From positions 2,331 through 55,028 of the forward strand of contig JAGOJO010000011.1 of the NCBI GenBank assembly GCA_017995075.1: a stretch of 52,698 bases of DNA, in the 5' to 3' direction. A program made the position numbers and the translations under genes. The first letter of the stretch is position 1. Every line of letters starts with the position of its first letter. Positions 39,313-48,162 of this stretch are shown in pieces. The notes beneath the pieces were generated by a model that was not told where the DNA came from, searched no databases, and saw only the letters and a program-made list of their open reading frames with translations. Source of the stretch: Bacteroidia bacterium. Its GTDB lineage: Bacteria; Bacteroidota; Bacteroidia; AKYH767-A; OLB10.

Positions 39313-41160
39313 ATGAAAGAAACTGTATTTATTCAGCAAAATAAGGAGAAGTGGTCGGAGCTCGAGTCACTGATTGATAAGGAAGATAAAGATCCGGAGC
39401 GTCTGAGTCAGCTGTTTGTGCAGGTGGCAGATGATTTAAGTTATTCCCGTACCTATTATAAAAACCGCTCGGTTCGGTTGTACCTGAACACAATGTCAAG
39501 GCAGGTATTCCTGAAATTGTTCCGGAATAAAAAGCAGACGTGGCAGGGGATTCGGCAATTCTGGACCGACGAACTTCCATTGCATCTCTATCATGCAAGA
39601 AAACAAATTTATCTTTCTGCAGGAATATTTTTTCTTTTCTTCGCGATTGGCGTTTTGTCAGCTTATCATGATCCTGAATTCCCGGCCAAGATTCTGGGCG
39701 ATGATTATGTGAAAATGACAGAGCAAAATATCGCAAAAGGTGATCCGATGGCTGTGTATAAGGCTGATGCAGCGAATCAAATGTTTTTGCATATTACCCT
39801 AAATAACATTTACGTGATTACCCTTACTTTTTTACTGGGGGTGTTCTTCATGGCCGGAACTGGATTTATTACAGCGTACAATGGAGTGATGATCGGGGCG
39901 TTTCAGTATTACTTTATACATAAGGGCCTTTTCACTGCTTCATTTCTGACGATTTGGCTGCATGGTACATTGGAGATTTCAGGTATTATTATTGGAGCTG
40001 CGGCAGGTATAACTATGGGACGCGGATTGGTGTTTCCCGGAACATACTCCAGAGGCCAGGCCTTTTTGATCAGTGCACGAAGAGGATTTAAAGTGCTTGC
40101 CGCTGCTATTCCTATAATTGTGATGGCAGCTATTATTGAGAGTTTTGTGACCCGCCATACTGAGGCTCCGGATGCTTTGCGTCTTGGCCTGATTATATTT
40201 AGTGCTGCATTTGCTATTTATTATTTTGTGGTTTATCCCGGAATGCGATTCAGAAAATCAGCTGCTGTTGTGGAGGAGTTGTTGCCCTATGAAACAGTGG
40301 AGGAGAAAGTAGAGACCAATACTATCAAAGATACCGGAGAAGTGTTCCATGATGTAATGGTGTTTTACAGAAGTGGATTTAAGCGCTATTTGAAGATTAC
40401 TGTCATACTTTCTGCGCTGGTAACACTCTCTCAGTTGTTGATTACTTCAGGTAAGGGCATTCATGATCTTTCAGGATCTGGATTCACTTTCCTTAAATCA
40501 ATGTTTAATTATGAGAAGAATGATTTTTTATTCCTGATTAATTCTGTTTGGATGGCCTTGCTTTTTTATTCAACTGTACATGTTTTTTCCGGCAATCTCT
40601 CTAATGGTAAGCCCATGCGGTTTTATTCATTGATGTCTTTGCGGGGAGTAAGTCAACTGGTTTGGGTAATCGTTTCTATGATGCTGGTGAATCTGGTGTT
40701 TTATGTAAATATCATATTTACTATTTTATTGATTGTATTGGTGGTTCCGTTTTTCATTGAATTTCTCTTTATCATGTTCTATGAGCGGAAAACGGTATTA
40801 GGGTCTATTCAGCGTGTGTTTGATACATTCTTCATTCATACTATGCAATTGTATGGAGTATTTAGTCTGATGTTTATCGCTTTACTGATGTACTTCTGGC
40901 TGTTGTCTTCACCATTATTTATAACCTATTTTCAATTTGTGGAATGGAATCTTGATTTGAGTATACAATTGCGTATGTCGGTGGTAAATTCACTGATGTC
41001 CTTTTCAGCATATCTGGCGATGGGTTTGTTAATGCCTATGTTGTTCTGCTCCGTGTTCTCCAAATATTTTAGCCAGGTGGAGATTCTGGAAGCGGTTGAT
41101 CTGAAGAGAAAGGTGAAGGCTTTGTCGGGGTTAATACAGAAGGGGAGGCGGAAGGAATGA
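39313..41160 (+). CDS. SpoIIM-domain membrane protein with extra C-terminal membrane domain
   Basis: A 615-residue protein. Residues 1 to about 330 match the stage II sporulation protein M family as found in non-sporulating Bacteroidota: a cytoplasmic lead (FIQQNKEKWSELESLIDKED, DDLSYSRTYYKNRSVRLYLN), then about six membrane segments with FFMAGTGFITAYNGVMIGAF and WLHGTLEISGIIIGAAAG. Such proteins are usually 310-330 residues; here a second half of about 285 residues with five or six membrane segments follows (from FHDVMVFYRSGFKRYL). It opens the MoxR/DUF58 operon, overlapping the next gene by four bases. It has nothing to do with spores here. Confidence 0.85.
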   Translation: MKETVFIQQNKEKWSELESLIDKEDKDPERLSQLFVQVADDLSYSRTYYKNRSVRLYLNTMSRQVFLKLFRNKKQTWQGIRQFWTDELPLHLYHARKQIYLSAGIFFLFFAIGVLSAYHDPEFPAKILGDDYVKMTEQNIAKGDPMAVYKADAANQMFLHITLNNIYVITLTFLLGVFFMAGTGFITAYNGVMIGAFQYYFIHKGLFTASFLTIWLHGTLEISGIIIGAAAGITMGRGLVFPGTYSRGQAFLISARRGFKVLAAAIPIIVMAAIIESFVTRHTEAPDALRLGLIIFSAAFAIYYFVVYPGMRFRKSAAVVEELLPYETVEEKVETNTIKDTGEVFHDVMVFYRSGFKRYLKITVILSALVTLSQLLITSGKGIHDLSGSGFTFLKSMFNYEKNDFLFLINSVWMALLFYSTVHVFSGNLSNGKPMRFYSLMSLRGVSQLVWVIVSMMLVNLVFYVNIIFTILLIVLVVPFFIEFLFIMFYERKTVLGSIQRVFDTFFIHTMQLYGVFSLMFIALLMYFWLLSSPLFITYFQFVEWNLDLSIQLRMSVVNSLMSFSAYLAMGLLMPMLFCSVFSKYFSQVEILEAVDLKRKVKALSGLIQKGRRKE

Positions 41161-41981
41161 TCGTGTCTAAAATTTCCCGATTACATCGCGTGCTTCTTCT
41201 GTTGCTGATGGTGCTGTTCACTGCCGGTACTATTAACGCGCAGGACGTGGTATTGGACGAGGTGGAGAATGAAGCTTTGGTAGACACAAGCATTGATATC
41301 GATTCCTTGTTTGCGGATCAGGAATATTTAGAAGAAGCTCCGATGCGTCAACTGGATTCTGCTGAATGGAAAAAGTTGTCGGATGAAATAGATTATTCGA
41401 AAGATAAATTTCCTGCAAAGAAAGATACTAAGGATATCAAGCCTCCTTCAGGACTATCATGGAATTTCGACAGTGGAGATTGGGTGAAATATGTATTGTT
41501 TGGATTGGCAGCCATATTCTTATTTTTCATTCTTGTCAGAGGATTTTATAAAGGGAAGAACGAGGAAGAACCAGAGGAGGAAGAGATGGATGTGCGTGTT
41601 CTCTCCGAAGAAAAATTGCTGGAGTTAAATCTTGAAGATTTGCTTCAGAGAGCATTGCTGGATGCAGATTATAAAATGGCGTTCCGGTTACATTATCTTT
41701 TACTGATTAAAATTTTGAAGGAGCGGAGATATATTCGCTGGCAGAAGGAAAAAACGAATCATGATTATCTGACAGAACTAAGAGATACTTTTGCCTATTC
41801 TCCATTCAGGAAAATCACAGCGATGTATGATATGATCTGGTATGGTGATCGGCCGGTAAATAAAGAACTATACAGCTATTTTTCTTCGGAAATGGATACA
41901 CTTTCCACTGATCTGCTTAACGGAAAAAGCTCCGGTAGTTCTCATCTGACAGAGGTAAAGGAGGGTGGTGATGTTGAATAG
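41157..41981 (+). CDS. DUF4129 domain membrane protein
   Basis: A 274-residue protein with a signal peptide (LLLLLMVLFTAGTINAQ), an acidic periplasmic part, one membrane segment (about residues 110-130, YVLFGLAAIFLFFILVRGF) and a cytoplasmic DUF4129-like domain (EDLLQRALLDADYKMAFRLHYLLLIKIL, WQKEKTNHDYLTELRD, FRKITAMYDMIWYGDRPVN), given as landmarks. The start ATG overlaps the stop of the SpoIIM gene (ATGA) and the next gene begins inside its last codons, so translation is coupled. The family is known only by its place in MoxR/DUF58 operons and probably belongs to a membrane-bound assembly with them. Confidence 0.85.
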   Translation: MIVSKISRLHRVLLLLLMVLFTAGTINAQDVVLDEVENEALVDTSIDIDSLFADQEYLEEAPMRQLDSAEWKKLSDEIDYSKDKFPAKKDTKDIKPPSGLSWNFDSGDWVKYVLFGLAAIFLFFILVRGFYKGKNEEEPEEEEMDVRVLSEEKLLELNLEDLLQRALLDADYKMAFRLHYLLLIKILKERRYIRWQKEKTNHDYLTELRDTFAYSPFRKITAMYDMIWYGDRPVNKELYSYFSSEMDTLSTDLLNGKSSGSSHLTEVKEGGDVE

Positions 41982-43209
41982 CCGGAAGATAGCGTTGGCT
42001 GTAGTGTTATTGGTGGCGGGATTATTGGCCTTTCTGTTCCTGCGCTCGTCCGACTCATTCAATTGGGAGGTTACTTACAATGCGGAAAGTAAGGAGCCTT
42101 ATGGCTTGTATATGACCACTACATTGCTGAAAAGTTATTTCCCTGATTCAAAATTTAAAATGTTGTCGTCTTCTCCGAAGGAAGAGTTGAGGGTAAAAAG
42201 AGAAGATCCGGCGGTGTATTTTTTCGTGGGCGAAAATTTTCCCAATGATTCTAACCTCGTCAATCAAATACTCGCATTTGCTGATAGCGGCAATACTGTT
42301 TTTATTAGTTGTCATTATGCCTCATCTGCATTGCTGGATAAAATATTTGCTGATACCTGTCTGGAAGCTGGTGCCGAATTTACTTCTAAGAGCGGGAAAG
42401 AGGTAGCTCTGGAGGTTGCTGATTATTCAGCGGAAGGTGCGCAGTTGAAATTGCAATATTATTTTAAGGACCTGGTATTAGATCACAGCTGGTCGTATAT
42501 GCCGGAGGATTTTTTCTGTGGATCGAATGAAAATATTGAAGTGCTCGGAACCCTTGATTCAAATGATGTAAACTTTGTTTGCAGGTATCATGGCGAAGGA
42601 AGAATATTTCTTCATTCAACTCCATTGGCGCTGACGAATTTCTTTATGGATTCAAAAAGCGGTTTCCGTTATAGTTCGGCCTTGTTTACCTATCTCGATC
42701 CGGGAGATATTTTATGGGATGAGTATTCAAAGTACTATACGGCTGAATCGCCAGCTGAGCCGGGGCATAGTCCGTTTTCTTTTATTTTATCAGAACCATC
42801 TCTTCGTGTCGCCTGGTATTTATCAATTGGGTTGCTGTTGCTTTACCTTGGATTTTATGGGAAACGTCGTCAATCGGTGATTCCTGTAATTGCCCGCAAG
42901 AAAAATGATGCAATGCGCTATATAAACACGGTGGGTGATTTGTATTGGCGTCATGCCGGACACAAGGAAATTTGTCTCACAAAACGCAAGCAGTGGAATG
43001 CGTATATCCGTTTACGTTATGGAGTTGATTTTACACACCCTGATGATGATAAAATCCGCTTGCTGGTTGATCGTTCGTTGATTGATGAAAAACATATCCG
43101 TTCTATGATTACTGTGAATCAGTGGATCAATGATCGCATGGAAATAAGTGTTGAGTTATTACTTGAATGGCATAATCTGACTGAGTATTTCTATAAAAAC
43201 TGTAAATAG
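41971..43209 (+). CDS. DUF4350 domain membrane protein
   Basis: A 412-residue protein with an N-terminal membrane segment (KIALAVVLLVAGLLAFLFL), a periplasmic DUF4350 region (residues about 25-270; SKEPYGLYMTTTLLKSYFPDSKF, YFFVGENFPNDSNLVNQILAFADSGNTVFISC are landmarks), a second membrane segment (WYLSIGLLLLYLGFYG near 275-291) and a cytoplasmic tail. I use the ATG at 41971; two GTG codons just before it are also in frame. DUF4350 proteins resemble GldG-type ABC-associated proteins in fold and always keep company with MoxR and DUF58. Overlap with DUF4129 is 11 bases and the gap to moxR is two. Confidence 0.83.
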   Translation: MLNSRKIALAVVLLVAGLLAFLFLRSSDSFNWEVTYNAESKEPYGLYMTTTLLKSYFPDSKFKMLSSSPKEELRVKREDPAVYFFVGENFPNDSNLVNQILAFADSGNTVFISCHYASSALLDKIFADTCLEAGAEFTSKSGKEVALEVADYSAEGAQLKLQYYFKDLVLDHSWSYMPEDFFCGSNENIEVLGTLDSNDVNFVCRYHGEGRIFLHSTPLALTNFFMDSKSGFRYSSALFTYLDPGDILWDEYSKYYTAESPAEPGHSPFSFILSEPSLRVAWYLSIGLLLLYLGFYGKRRQSVIPVIARKKNDAMRYINTVGDLYWRHAGHKEICLTKRKQWNAYIRLRYGVDFTHPDDDKIRLLVDRSLIDEKHIRSMITVNQWINDRMEISVELLLEWHNLTEYFYKNCK

Positions 43210-43211
43210 TT

Positions 43212-44195
43212 ATGGAAGAAAATAATCTGAGTGAATTTACCGGACCAATGGAAAATCCGTTGAGTCGTGCGGCTGATGATATTCTGAATGAGATCCGACG
43301 CGTGATTGTCGGGCAGGATAAAACAACAGAGCTGTTGATTGCCGGTTTTCTGAGCGGTGGACACGTATTGCTGGAAGGTGTACCCGGAATTGCAAAAACA
43401 TTGATGGCAAAATTACTGGCTAAAACTATTGCAGTGGATTTTTCACGGATACAGTTTACGCCGGATCTTATGCCTTCGGATGTAGTCGGGACTTCAGTGT
43501 TTAATCTGAAAACTTCGGAGTTTGTGTTCAATAAAGGACCGGTATTTTCAAATGTTGTCCTTATCGATGAGATTAATCGTTCTCCGGCAAAGACTCAGGC
43601 TGCCTTGTTTGAGGTAATGGAGGAACGGCAGATTACCAACGATGGCGTTACCTATAAACTGGAAGCTCCGTTTTTTATCGTGGCTACACAGAACCCGATT
43701 GAGCAGGAGGGTACCTATAAACTTCCTGAAGCACAACTTGACCGGTTTGTATTCCGGATTCGGTTAAACTATCCGACGTTATCTGAGGAACAGTCTATCC
43801 TGCGAAAGTTTGCCGAAAACTTTACTTTCTCGAATACGGAGAATGTGAGTCCGGTGATGGATCGTAAGAAGCTGGAAGAATGCCTGAAGCTGATTGAAAA
43901 AGTGCATATCGAAGAACAGCTCATCGATTATATTGCTGCCATCGTGAATGCCACTCGTAATCATTCGGGAATATTCCTCGGTGCTTCACCCAGAGCTTCT
44001 ATCGCGATTCTTAAAACGTCGAAAACAATTGCGGCTATGCGTGGCCGTGACTTTGTTACACCCGAAGATATTCAGACTGTTACATATCCGGTATTAAATC
44101 ACCGTATCATTCTCACCCCTGAACGTGAAATAGAAGGACTGAGTCCGGAAGATATTATCAGTGAGATTCTTCAGCAAATTGAAGTACCGCGCTAA
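43212..44195 (+). CDS. MoxR family AAA+ ATPase
   Basis: A 327-residue AAA+ protein thought to act as a chaperone that matures or regulates the VWA/DUF58 protein next to it. Walker A is G56-V-P-G-I-A-K-T63 and Walker B is VVLIDE at 115-120 with D119 and E120. Sensor 1 is ATQNP in the phrase FFIVATQNPIEQEGTYKLPEAQLDRF, which is the MoxR signature (given as landmark), and sensor 2 lies in GASPRASIAILKTSK. Length is normal. It sits between the DUF4350 and DUF58 genes with gaps of two bases and one base. Confidence 0.96.
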   Translation: MEENNLSEFTGPMENPLSRAADDILNEIRRVIVGQDKTTELLIAGFLSGGHVLLEGVPGIAKTLMAKLLAKTIAVDFSRIQFTPDLMPSDVVGTSVFNLKTSEFVFNKGPVFSNVVLIDEINRSPAKTQAALFEVMEERQITNDGVTYKLEAPFFIVATQNPIEQEGTYKLPEAQLDRFVFRIRLNYPTLSEEQSILRKFAENFTFSNTENVSPVMDRKKLEECLKLIEKVHIEEQLIDYIAAIVNATRNHSGIFLGASPRASIAILKTSKTIAAMRGRDFVTPEDIQTVTYPVLNHRIILTPEREIEGLSPEDIISEILQQIEVPR

Positions 44196-44196
44196 T

Positions 44197-45525
44197 ATGA
44201 TTTTACGTAATTTCTATACAGGTCGTTGGTTTTACAGCATTGGAATGATCGCTGTGATCATTTTTATGCTGTCTTTCGCTTTGCCGGTATTATTTCCGGT
44301 AGGCTGGATCGTACTTGCTGTATGGATATTACTAATCATCGCTGATGTCTTCATTTTGTTCCGGATGAAGCAACCGGTGAAATGCCATCGGGTAACACCG
44401 CGGCTAATGAATCTGGGAGATGAGCATCTGATTAAGTTGGAGATAATTTCAGAGGCGGGCAGGGACCTTTATTTTGAAGTGATTGATGAGATCCCAGTAC
44501 AGTTTCAGTTGCGTGATTTCTTTGTGGAGTTCCGACTTAAGCCTGGTGAACACAAAACGATAGAATATACACTTCGTCCGGTTGTGAGAGGAGAGTATAA
44601 ATTTAATCATGTGAATGTGTATATTCATTCTGTTCTTCGACTTGTTCAGCGTCGTATTGTTTTCGGGCAAGAAACAGAACTGCCGGTGTATCCTTCTATC
44701 ATTCAGATGAAGAATATGGCTTTGCAGGTATTTAGCGGAATTACCCGACAATCTGGTATTCGCCGACTAAGACGCCTTGGACATAGCTATGAATTTGAAC
44801 AAATCAAAAATTATGTTTCCGGTGATGATTACAGAAGTGTGAACTGGAAGGCTACATCTCGTCGAAGGGAACTAATGGTGAATCACTATGTGGATGAGAA
44901 GTCGCAGCAGATTTATTCGGTGATCGATAAAAGCAGGAGCATGATGCTTCCTTTTAATGGATTAAGTCTAATGGACCATGCGATTAATACGACACTGGCT
45001 TTGTCGAATGTGATTTTAAAAAAGGATGATAAGGCCGGACTTATAACTCTCTCCGATAAGATCGACAGTTTTGTAGTAGCAGAGAGAAACCGGGTGCAAC
45101 TAAAACGAATGCTGGATGCTTTGTACAAGCAGGAGGAAAGTGATTGTGAATCCAATTATGATCTGCTCTATACTGCAGTGCGACAGAATATCCATGTAAG
45201 AAGTCTCCTGTTTATGTACACCAACTTTGAAAGTATGTATGCATTGGATCGCGTACTTCCCATATTACGAAAGTTGAATAAACTGCATTTGCTGGTGGTT
45301 GTATTCTTTGAAAATTCAGAGGTAAAAGATTTTATGAATCAACCGGCTGGTTCAGTGCGTGAGGTTTATACTAAAACAATTGCGCGACAGGTAAATGCAG
45401 AGAAAGCACAAATCGCTTTCAGATTGCGCCAGTTCGGTATTCAGGTAGTTTACACAACACCAGAAGATCTTTCTATCAATACAATTAATAAATACCTCGA
45501 GTTAAAAGCGAGAGGTATGATTTAA
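44197..45525 (+). CDS. DUF58 domain protein (VWA-like), partner of MoxR
   Basis: A 442-residue protein with two N-terminal membrane segments (about residues 10-55), a beta-rich middle and a C-terminal DUF58/VWA-like domain. The diagnostic phrase is FEQIKNYVSGDDYRSVNWKATSRRRELMV, a landmark for 'G-D-D-x-R-x-I/V-N-W-K-A-T-x-R'. The metal-adhesion-like site follows in YSVIDKSRSMM. I use the ATG at 44197, right after the moxR stop; an earlier in-frame GTG would overlap moxR. The gene closes the operon, and a convergent RDD gene starts at the next base. Confidence 0.9.
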   Translation: MILRNFYTGRWFYSIGMIAVIIFMLSFALPVLFPVGWIVLAVWILLIIADVFILFRMKQPVKCHRVTPRLMNLGDEHLIKLEIISEAGRDLYFEVIDEIPVQFQLRDFFVEFRLKPGEHKTIEYTLRPVVRGEYKFNHVNVYIHSVLRLVQRRIVFGQETELPVYPSIIQMKNMALQVFSGITRQSGIRRLRRLGHSYEFEQIKNYVSGDDYRSVNWKATSRRRELMVNHYVDEKSQQIYSVIDKSRSMMLPFNGLSLMDHAINTTLALSNVILKKDDKAGLITLSDKIDSFVVAERNRVQLKRMLDALYKQEESDCESNYDLLYTAVRQNIHVRSLLFMYTNFESMYALDRVLPILRKLNKLHLLVVVFFENSEVKDFMNQPAGSVREVYTKTIARQVNAEKAQIAFRLRQFGIQVVYTTPEDLSINTINKYLELKARGMI

Positions 45526-46011
45526 TCAACGACGGTTTATCACCACTGTTTTGGCAAGACGATCATGCAGGGTTTGTTTTCGCTGATCAAATGCAGCCAT
45601 GATAAATCCTATACCAAGAAGTAATCCGGATAAAATTTTCGCGAAATATCTTCCTGTTGCTCTAGAGAAACTGATTCGTTCACCATTTTCATTCACTACC
45701 ACAATTCCAACTGCCATTTTGCCCAGTGTACCACGGTTTTTAGAGCTCTCCATTAATGCATAATACAACCAGTTGATGACAAGCATGGTTATATACATTC
45801 CGAAGATCGCCCCAGCTAAAAATCCTGAGTTGGCAGGGTCAGAGATCTTTTGCATATTATCCTGAACACCAAGAAAAAATAAACCTACCATCGCTACCAC
45901 ATTAGCTATGTACATCACGAATGAATCAATCAATGATGCCGCAACCCTTATCCAGAAACCGGAATAAATCATTCGGGGTGCGGTTTGTTCAATGTCGAGA
46001 ATTTCTTCCAT
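45526..46011 (-). CDS. RDD family membrane protein
   Basis: A 161-residue protein with three membrane segments. RDD marks are SGFWIRVAASLIDSFVMYIANVV with the R and D, SSKNRGTLGKMAVGIVVVNENGERIS and ATGRYFAKILSGLLLGIGFIMAAFDQRKQTLHDRLAKTVVI, all given as landmarks; the closing 'K-Q-x-L-H-D-x-L-A-x-T-x-V' is the strongest sign. I use the start MEEILD at 46011; an upstream in-frame start (46053) adds 14 residues. It converges on the DUF58 gene without a gap and is the third RDD gene around the operon. The space 46012-46281 upstream holds a promoter for the SUF operon on the plus strand. Confidence 0.85.
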   Translation of the reverse strand: MEEILDIEQTAPRMIYSGFWIRVAASLIDSFVMYIANVVAMVGLFFLGVQDNMQKISDPANSGFLAGAIFGMYITMLVINWLYYALMESSKNRGTLGKMAVGIVVVNENGERISFSRATGRYFAKILSGLLLGIGFIMAAFDQRKQTLHDRLAKTVVINRR

Positions 46012-46269
46012 TTTCAAGTGTTTTCTTGTTCCGAATATACCCAATTGATGCAATTTTGGTCCGTTTCTTCCGGATTTCAGCTACTTCATTTTTTGACCGA
46101 TTGCATCCGATTTGTCGAACAAAGGGCATTATTTTCGAAAAAATCCGCATTATGCCTTTTTGGTTTATATTGTAAATGGTTGTCATTCAGAATTTTGCGT
46201 GAATATCAATATTCCGCTGATCCTCAAACTTTTCCTCCTTAGAATTGTTCTAAATAAGCTATTAAGCCG

Positions 46270-46277
46270 TAACTTTG
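46270..46277 (+). promoter_or_regulatory. -7 promoter box of the SUF operon, adjacent to its first start codon
   Basis: TAACTTTG is a perfect TAnnTTTG and ends four bases before the ATG at 46282. Transcription would begin at about the start codon, so the first SUF gene should be leaderless. I see no IscR-like or other clear operator sequence. Confidence 0.5.
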
Positions 46278-46281
46278 CCCT

Positions 46282-46608
46282 ATGATAACTGTGACTGAAA
46301 AAGCCCGAGAAAAAGCCTATGAGCTTATACGTGCTGAAAACCGCCCGGAAGATTCCTTTATCCGCGTTGGGGTTCAGGGAGGTGGCTGCTCTGGTTTGAG
46401 CTATATGCTTGAGTTTGATAACCAAATGAAGGCAGACGATAAAGTGTTCGAAGATAAAGGCATTAAAATCGTTTGCGATAAAAAAAGTTTCCTGTATCTC
46501 ATCGGAACTGAACTCGATTTCAGCGATGGACTGAACGGAAAAGGATTTCAATTCAATAACCCGAACGCTTCAAGAACTTGCGGCTGCGGCGAATCATTTG
46601 CTGTTTAA
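46282..46608 (+). CDS. SufA/IscA-type iron-sulfur carrier (HesB family)
   Basis: A 108-residue A-type carrier that receives Fe-S clusters from the SufBCD scaffold and passes them to client proteins. The three cluster-binding cysteines are C36 in GGGCSGLSY, and C100 and C102 in TCGCGESF. Length and start (MITVTEKAREKA) are typical. It is the first gene of the SUF operon, with sufB 40 bases downstream. The close promoter box predicts a leaderless transcript. Confidence 0.94.
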   Translation: MITVTEKAREKAYELIRAENRPEDSFIRVGVQGGGCSGLSYMLEFDNQMKADDKVFEDKGIKIVCDKKSFLYLIGTELDFSDGLNGKGFQFNNPNASRTCGCGESFAV

Positions 46609-46648
46609 TTCCCTGACTGAAGAAAGTCATTTGCGATAAACTGATATT

Positions 46649-48094
46649 ATGTCTGAAGACTTAAAAATACTCGACGAAGTCACGAACTCCGAATACAAAT
46701 GGGGCTTCGTGAGTAATATTGAAAGTGATAATGCACCGAAAGGACTGAGCGAAGATATTGTTCGGTTTATCTCGATGAAAAAGAATGAACCGGAATGGCT
46801 GCTCGAATGGCGTCTGAAAGCTTTTCGTTACTGGCAAACATTAACGGAGCCGAAGTGGCCAAATGTGAGTTATCCGGAAATTGATTTCCAGGATATCATT
46901 TACTATTCTGCTCCGAAGAAGAAAATTACTTTGAATAGTCTCGATGAATTGGATCCGGAAATCAAAGCTACTTTCGATAAGCTCGGTATTTCTCTCGAGG
47001 AACAGAAACGTTTGGCCGGTGTGGCAGTGGATGCCGTAATCGACAGTGTGTCGGTGAAAACTACTTTCCGTGAAACATTGGCGGAACTTGGTATCATCTT
47101 TTGTTCATTCAGTGAAGCTGTTCATGATTACCCTGATCTGATTAAAAAATACCTGGGATCTGTTGTCCCATATACCGATAACTTCTATGCAGCCTTGAAC
47201 AGTGCTGTTTTCAGTGATGGTTCGTTCTGTTATATTCCAAAGGGTGTTCGTTGTCCGATGGAGTTAAGTACCTACTTCCGCATCAACAGCGCAGGTACCG
47301 GGCAATTTGAACGTACACTGATTATTGCCGACGAGGGTGCTTATGTTAGCTATCTCGAAGGTTGTACTGCTCCGATGCGTGATGAGAATCAATTGCACGC
47401 AGCAGTAGTAGAGATTGTTTCGCACACTGATGCTAACGTGAAATACAGCACAGTGCAGAACTGGTATCCCGGAGATAAAAACGGAAAAGGTGGTATCTAT
47501 AATTTCGTAACCAAGCGCGGTATCTGTATGGGTGATCGTGCGAAGATTTCCTGGACACAGGTAGAAACCGGTTCTGCAATTACCTGGAAGTATCCTAGCG
47601 TTATTTTGAAAGGAGATTATTCCACCGGTGAATTTTACTCTGTTGCTGTTACCAATAATATGCAGCAAGCAGATACAGGAACAAAAATGATTCACATCGG
47701 AAAAAATACACGCAGTACGATTGTTTCAAAAGGTATCTCTTGTGGACGTAGTCAGAATTCATATCGCGGATTGGTGCGCATTGGAAAGAATGCTACACAT
47801 GCCCGTAACTTCTCGCAATGTGATTCACTGCTTATCGGTGATAAATGCGGTGCTCATACATTTCCATATCTCGAAGTAGGAAATAAAACAGCGAAAGTAG
47901 AACACGAAGCAACCACCAGTAAAGTGGGCGAAGATCAGATCTTCTATTGCAATCAGCGTGGAATTTCTACTGAAGATGCAGTGAACCTGATCGTGAATGG
48001 TTATTGCAAAGAAGTATTCAATCAATTGCCAATGGAGTTTGCTGTGGAAGCACAGAAGCTACTGGCTATCTCTCTCGAAGGATCTGTAGGTTAA
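46649..48094 (+). CDS. sufB: Fe-S cluster assembly protein SufB
   Basis: A 481-residue scaffold subunit of the SufBC2D complex, on which new Fe-S clusters form. Early marks are [19 protein letters not shown] and [15 protein letters not shown]; later come [68 protein letters not shown] and [16 protein letters not shown] (landmarks). The cysteine in [19 protein letters not shown] lies in the part used for cluster building. Length is typical. sufC follows 68 bases downstream. Confidence 0.97.
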   Translation: MSEDLKILDEVTNSEYKWGFVSNIESDNAPKGLSEDIVRFISMKKNEPEWLLEWRLKAFRYWQTLTEPKWPNVSYPEIDFQDIIYYSAPKKKITLNSLDELDPEIKATFDKLGISLEEQKRLAGVAVDAVIDSVSVKTTFRETLAELGIIFCSFSEAVHDYPDLIKKYLGSVVPYTDNFYAALNSAVFSDGSFCYIPKGVRCPMELSTYFRINSAGTGQFERTLIIADEGAYVSYLEGCTAPMRDENQLHAAVVEIVSHTDANVKYSTVQNWYPGDKNGKGGIYNFVTKRGICMGDRAKISWTQVETGSAITWKYPSVILKGDYSTGEFYSVAVTNNMQQADTGTKMIHIGKNTRSTIVSKGISCGRSQNSYRGLVRIGKNATHARNFSQCDSLLIGDKCGAHTFPYLEVGNKTAKVEHEATTSKVGEDQIFYCNQRGISTEDAVNLIVNGYCKEVFNQLPMEFAVEAQKLLAISLEGSVG

Positions 48095-48162
48095 TCTCGA
48101 TTCCTTCTGCCGCGTAGCTAAATGCTATACGGTATTCATTCAACTTATTTCATCGAAGAAAA

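Noticed and set aside
39313-41160. Sign of sporulation (SpoIIM name)
   Set aside because: SpoIIM-like proteins in MoxR/DUF58 operons are general membrane proteins; no sporulation gene is in the window and the host looks like a Bacteroidota.
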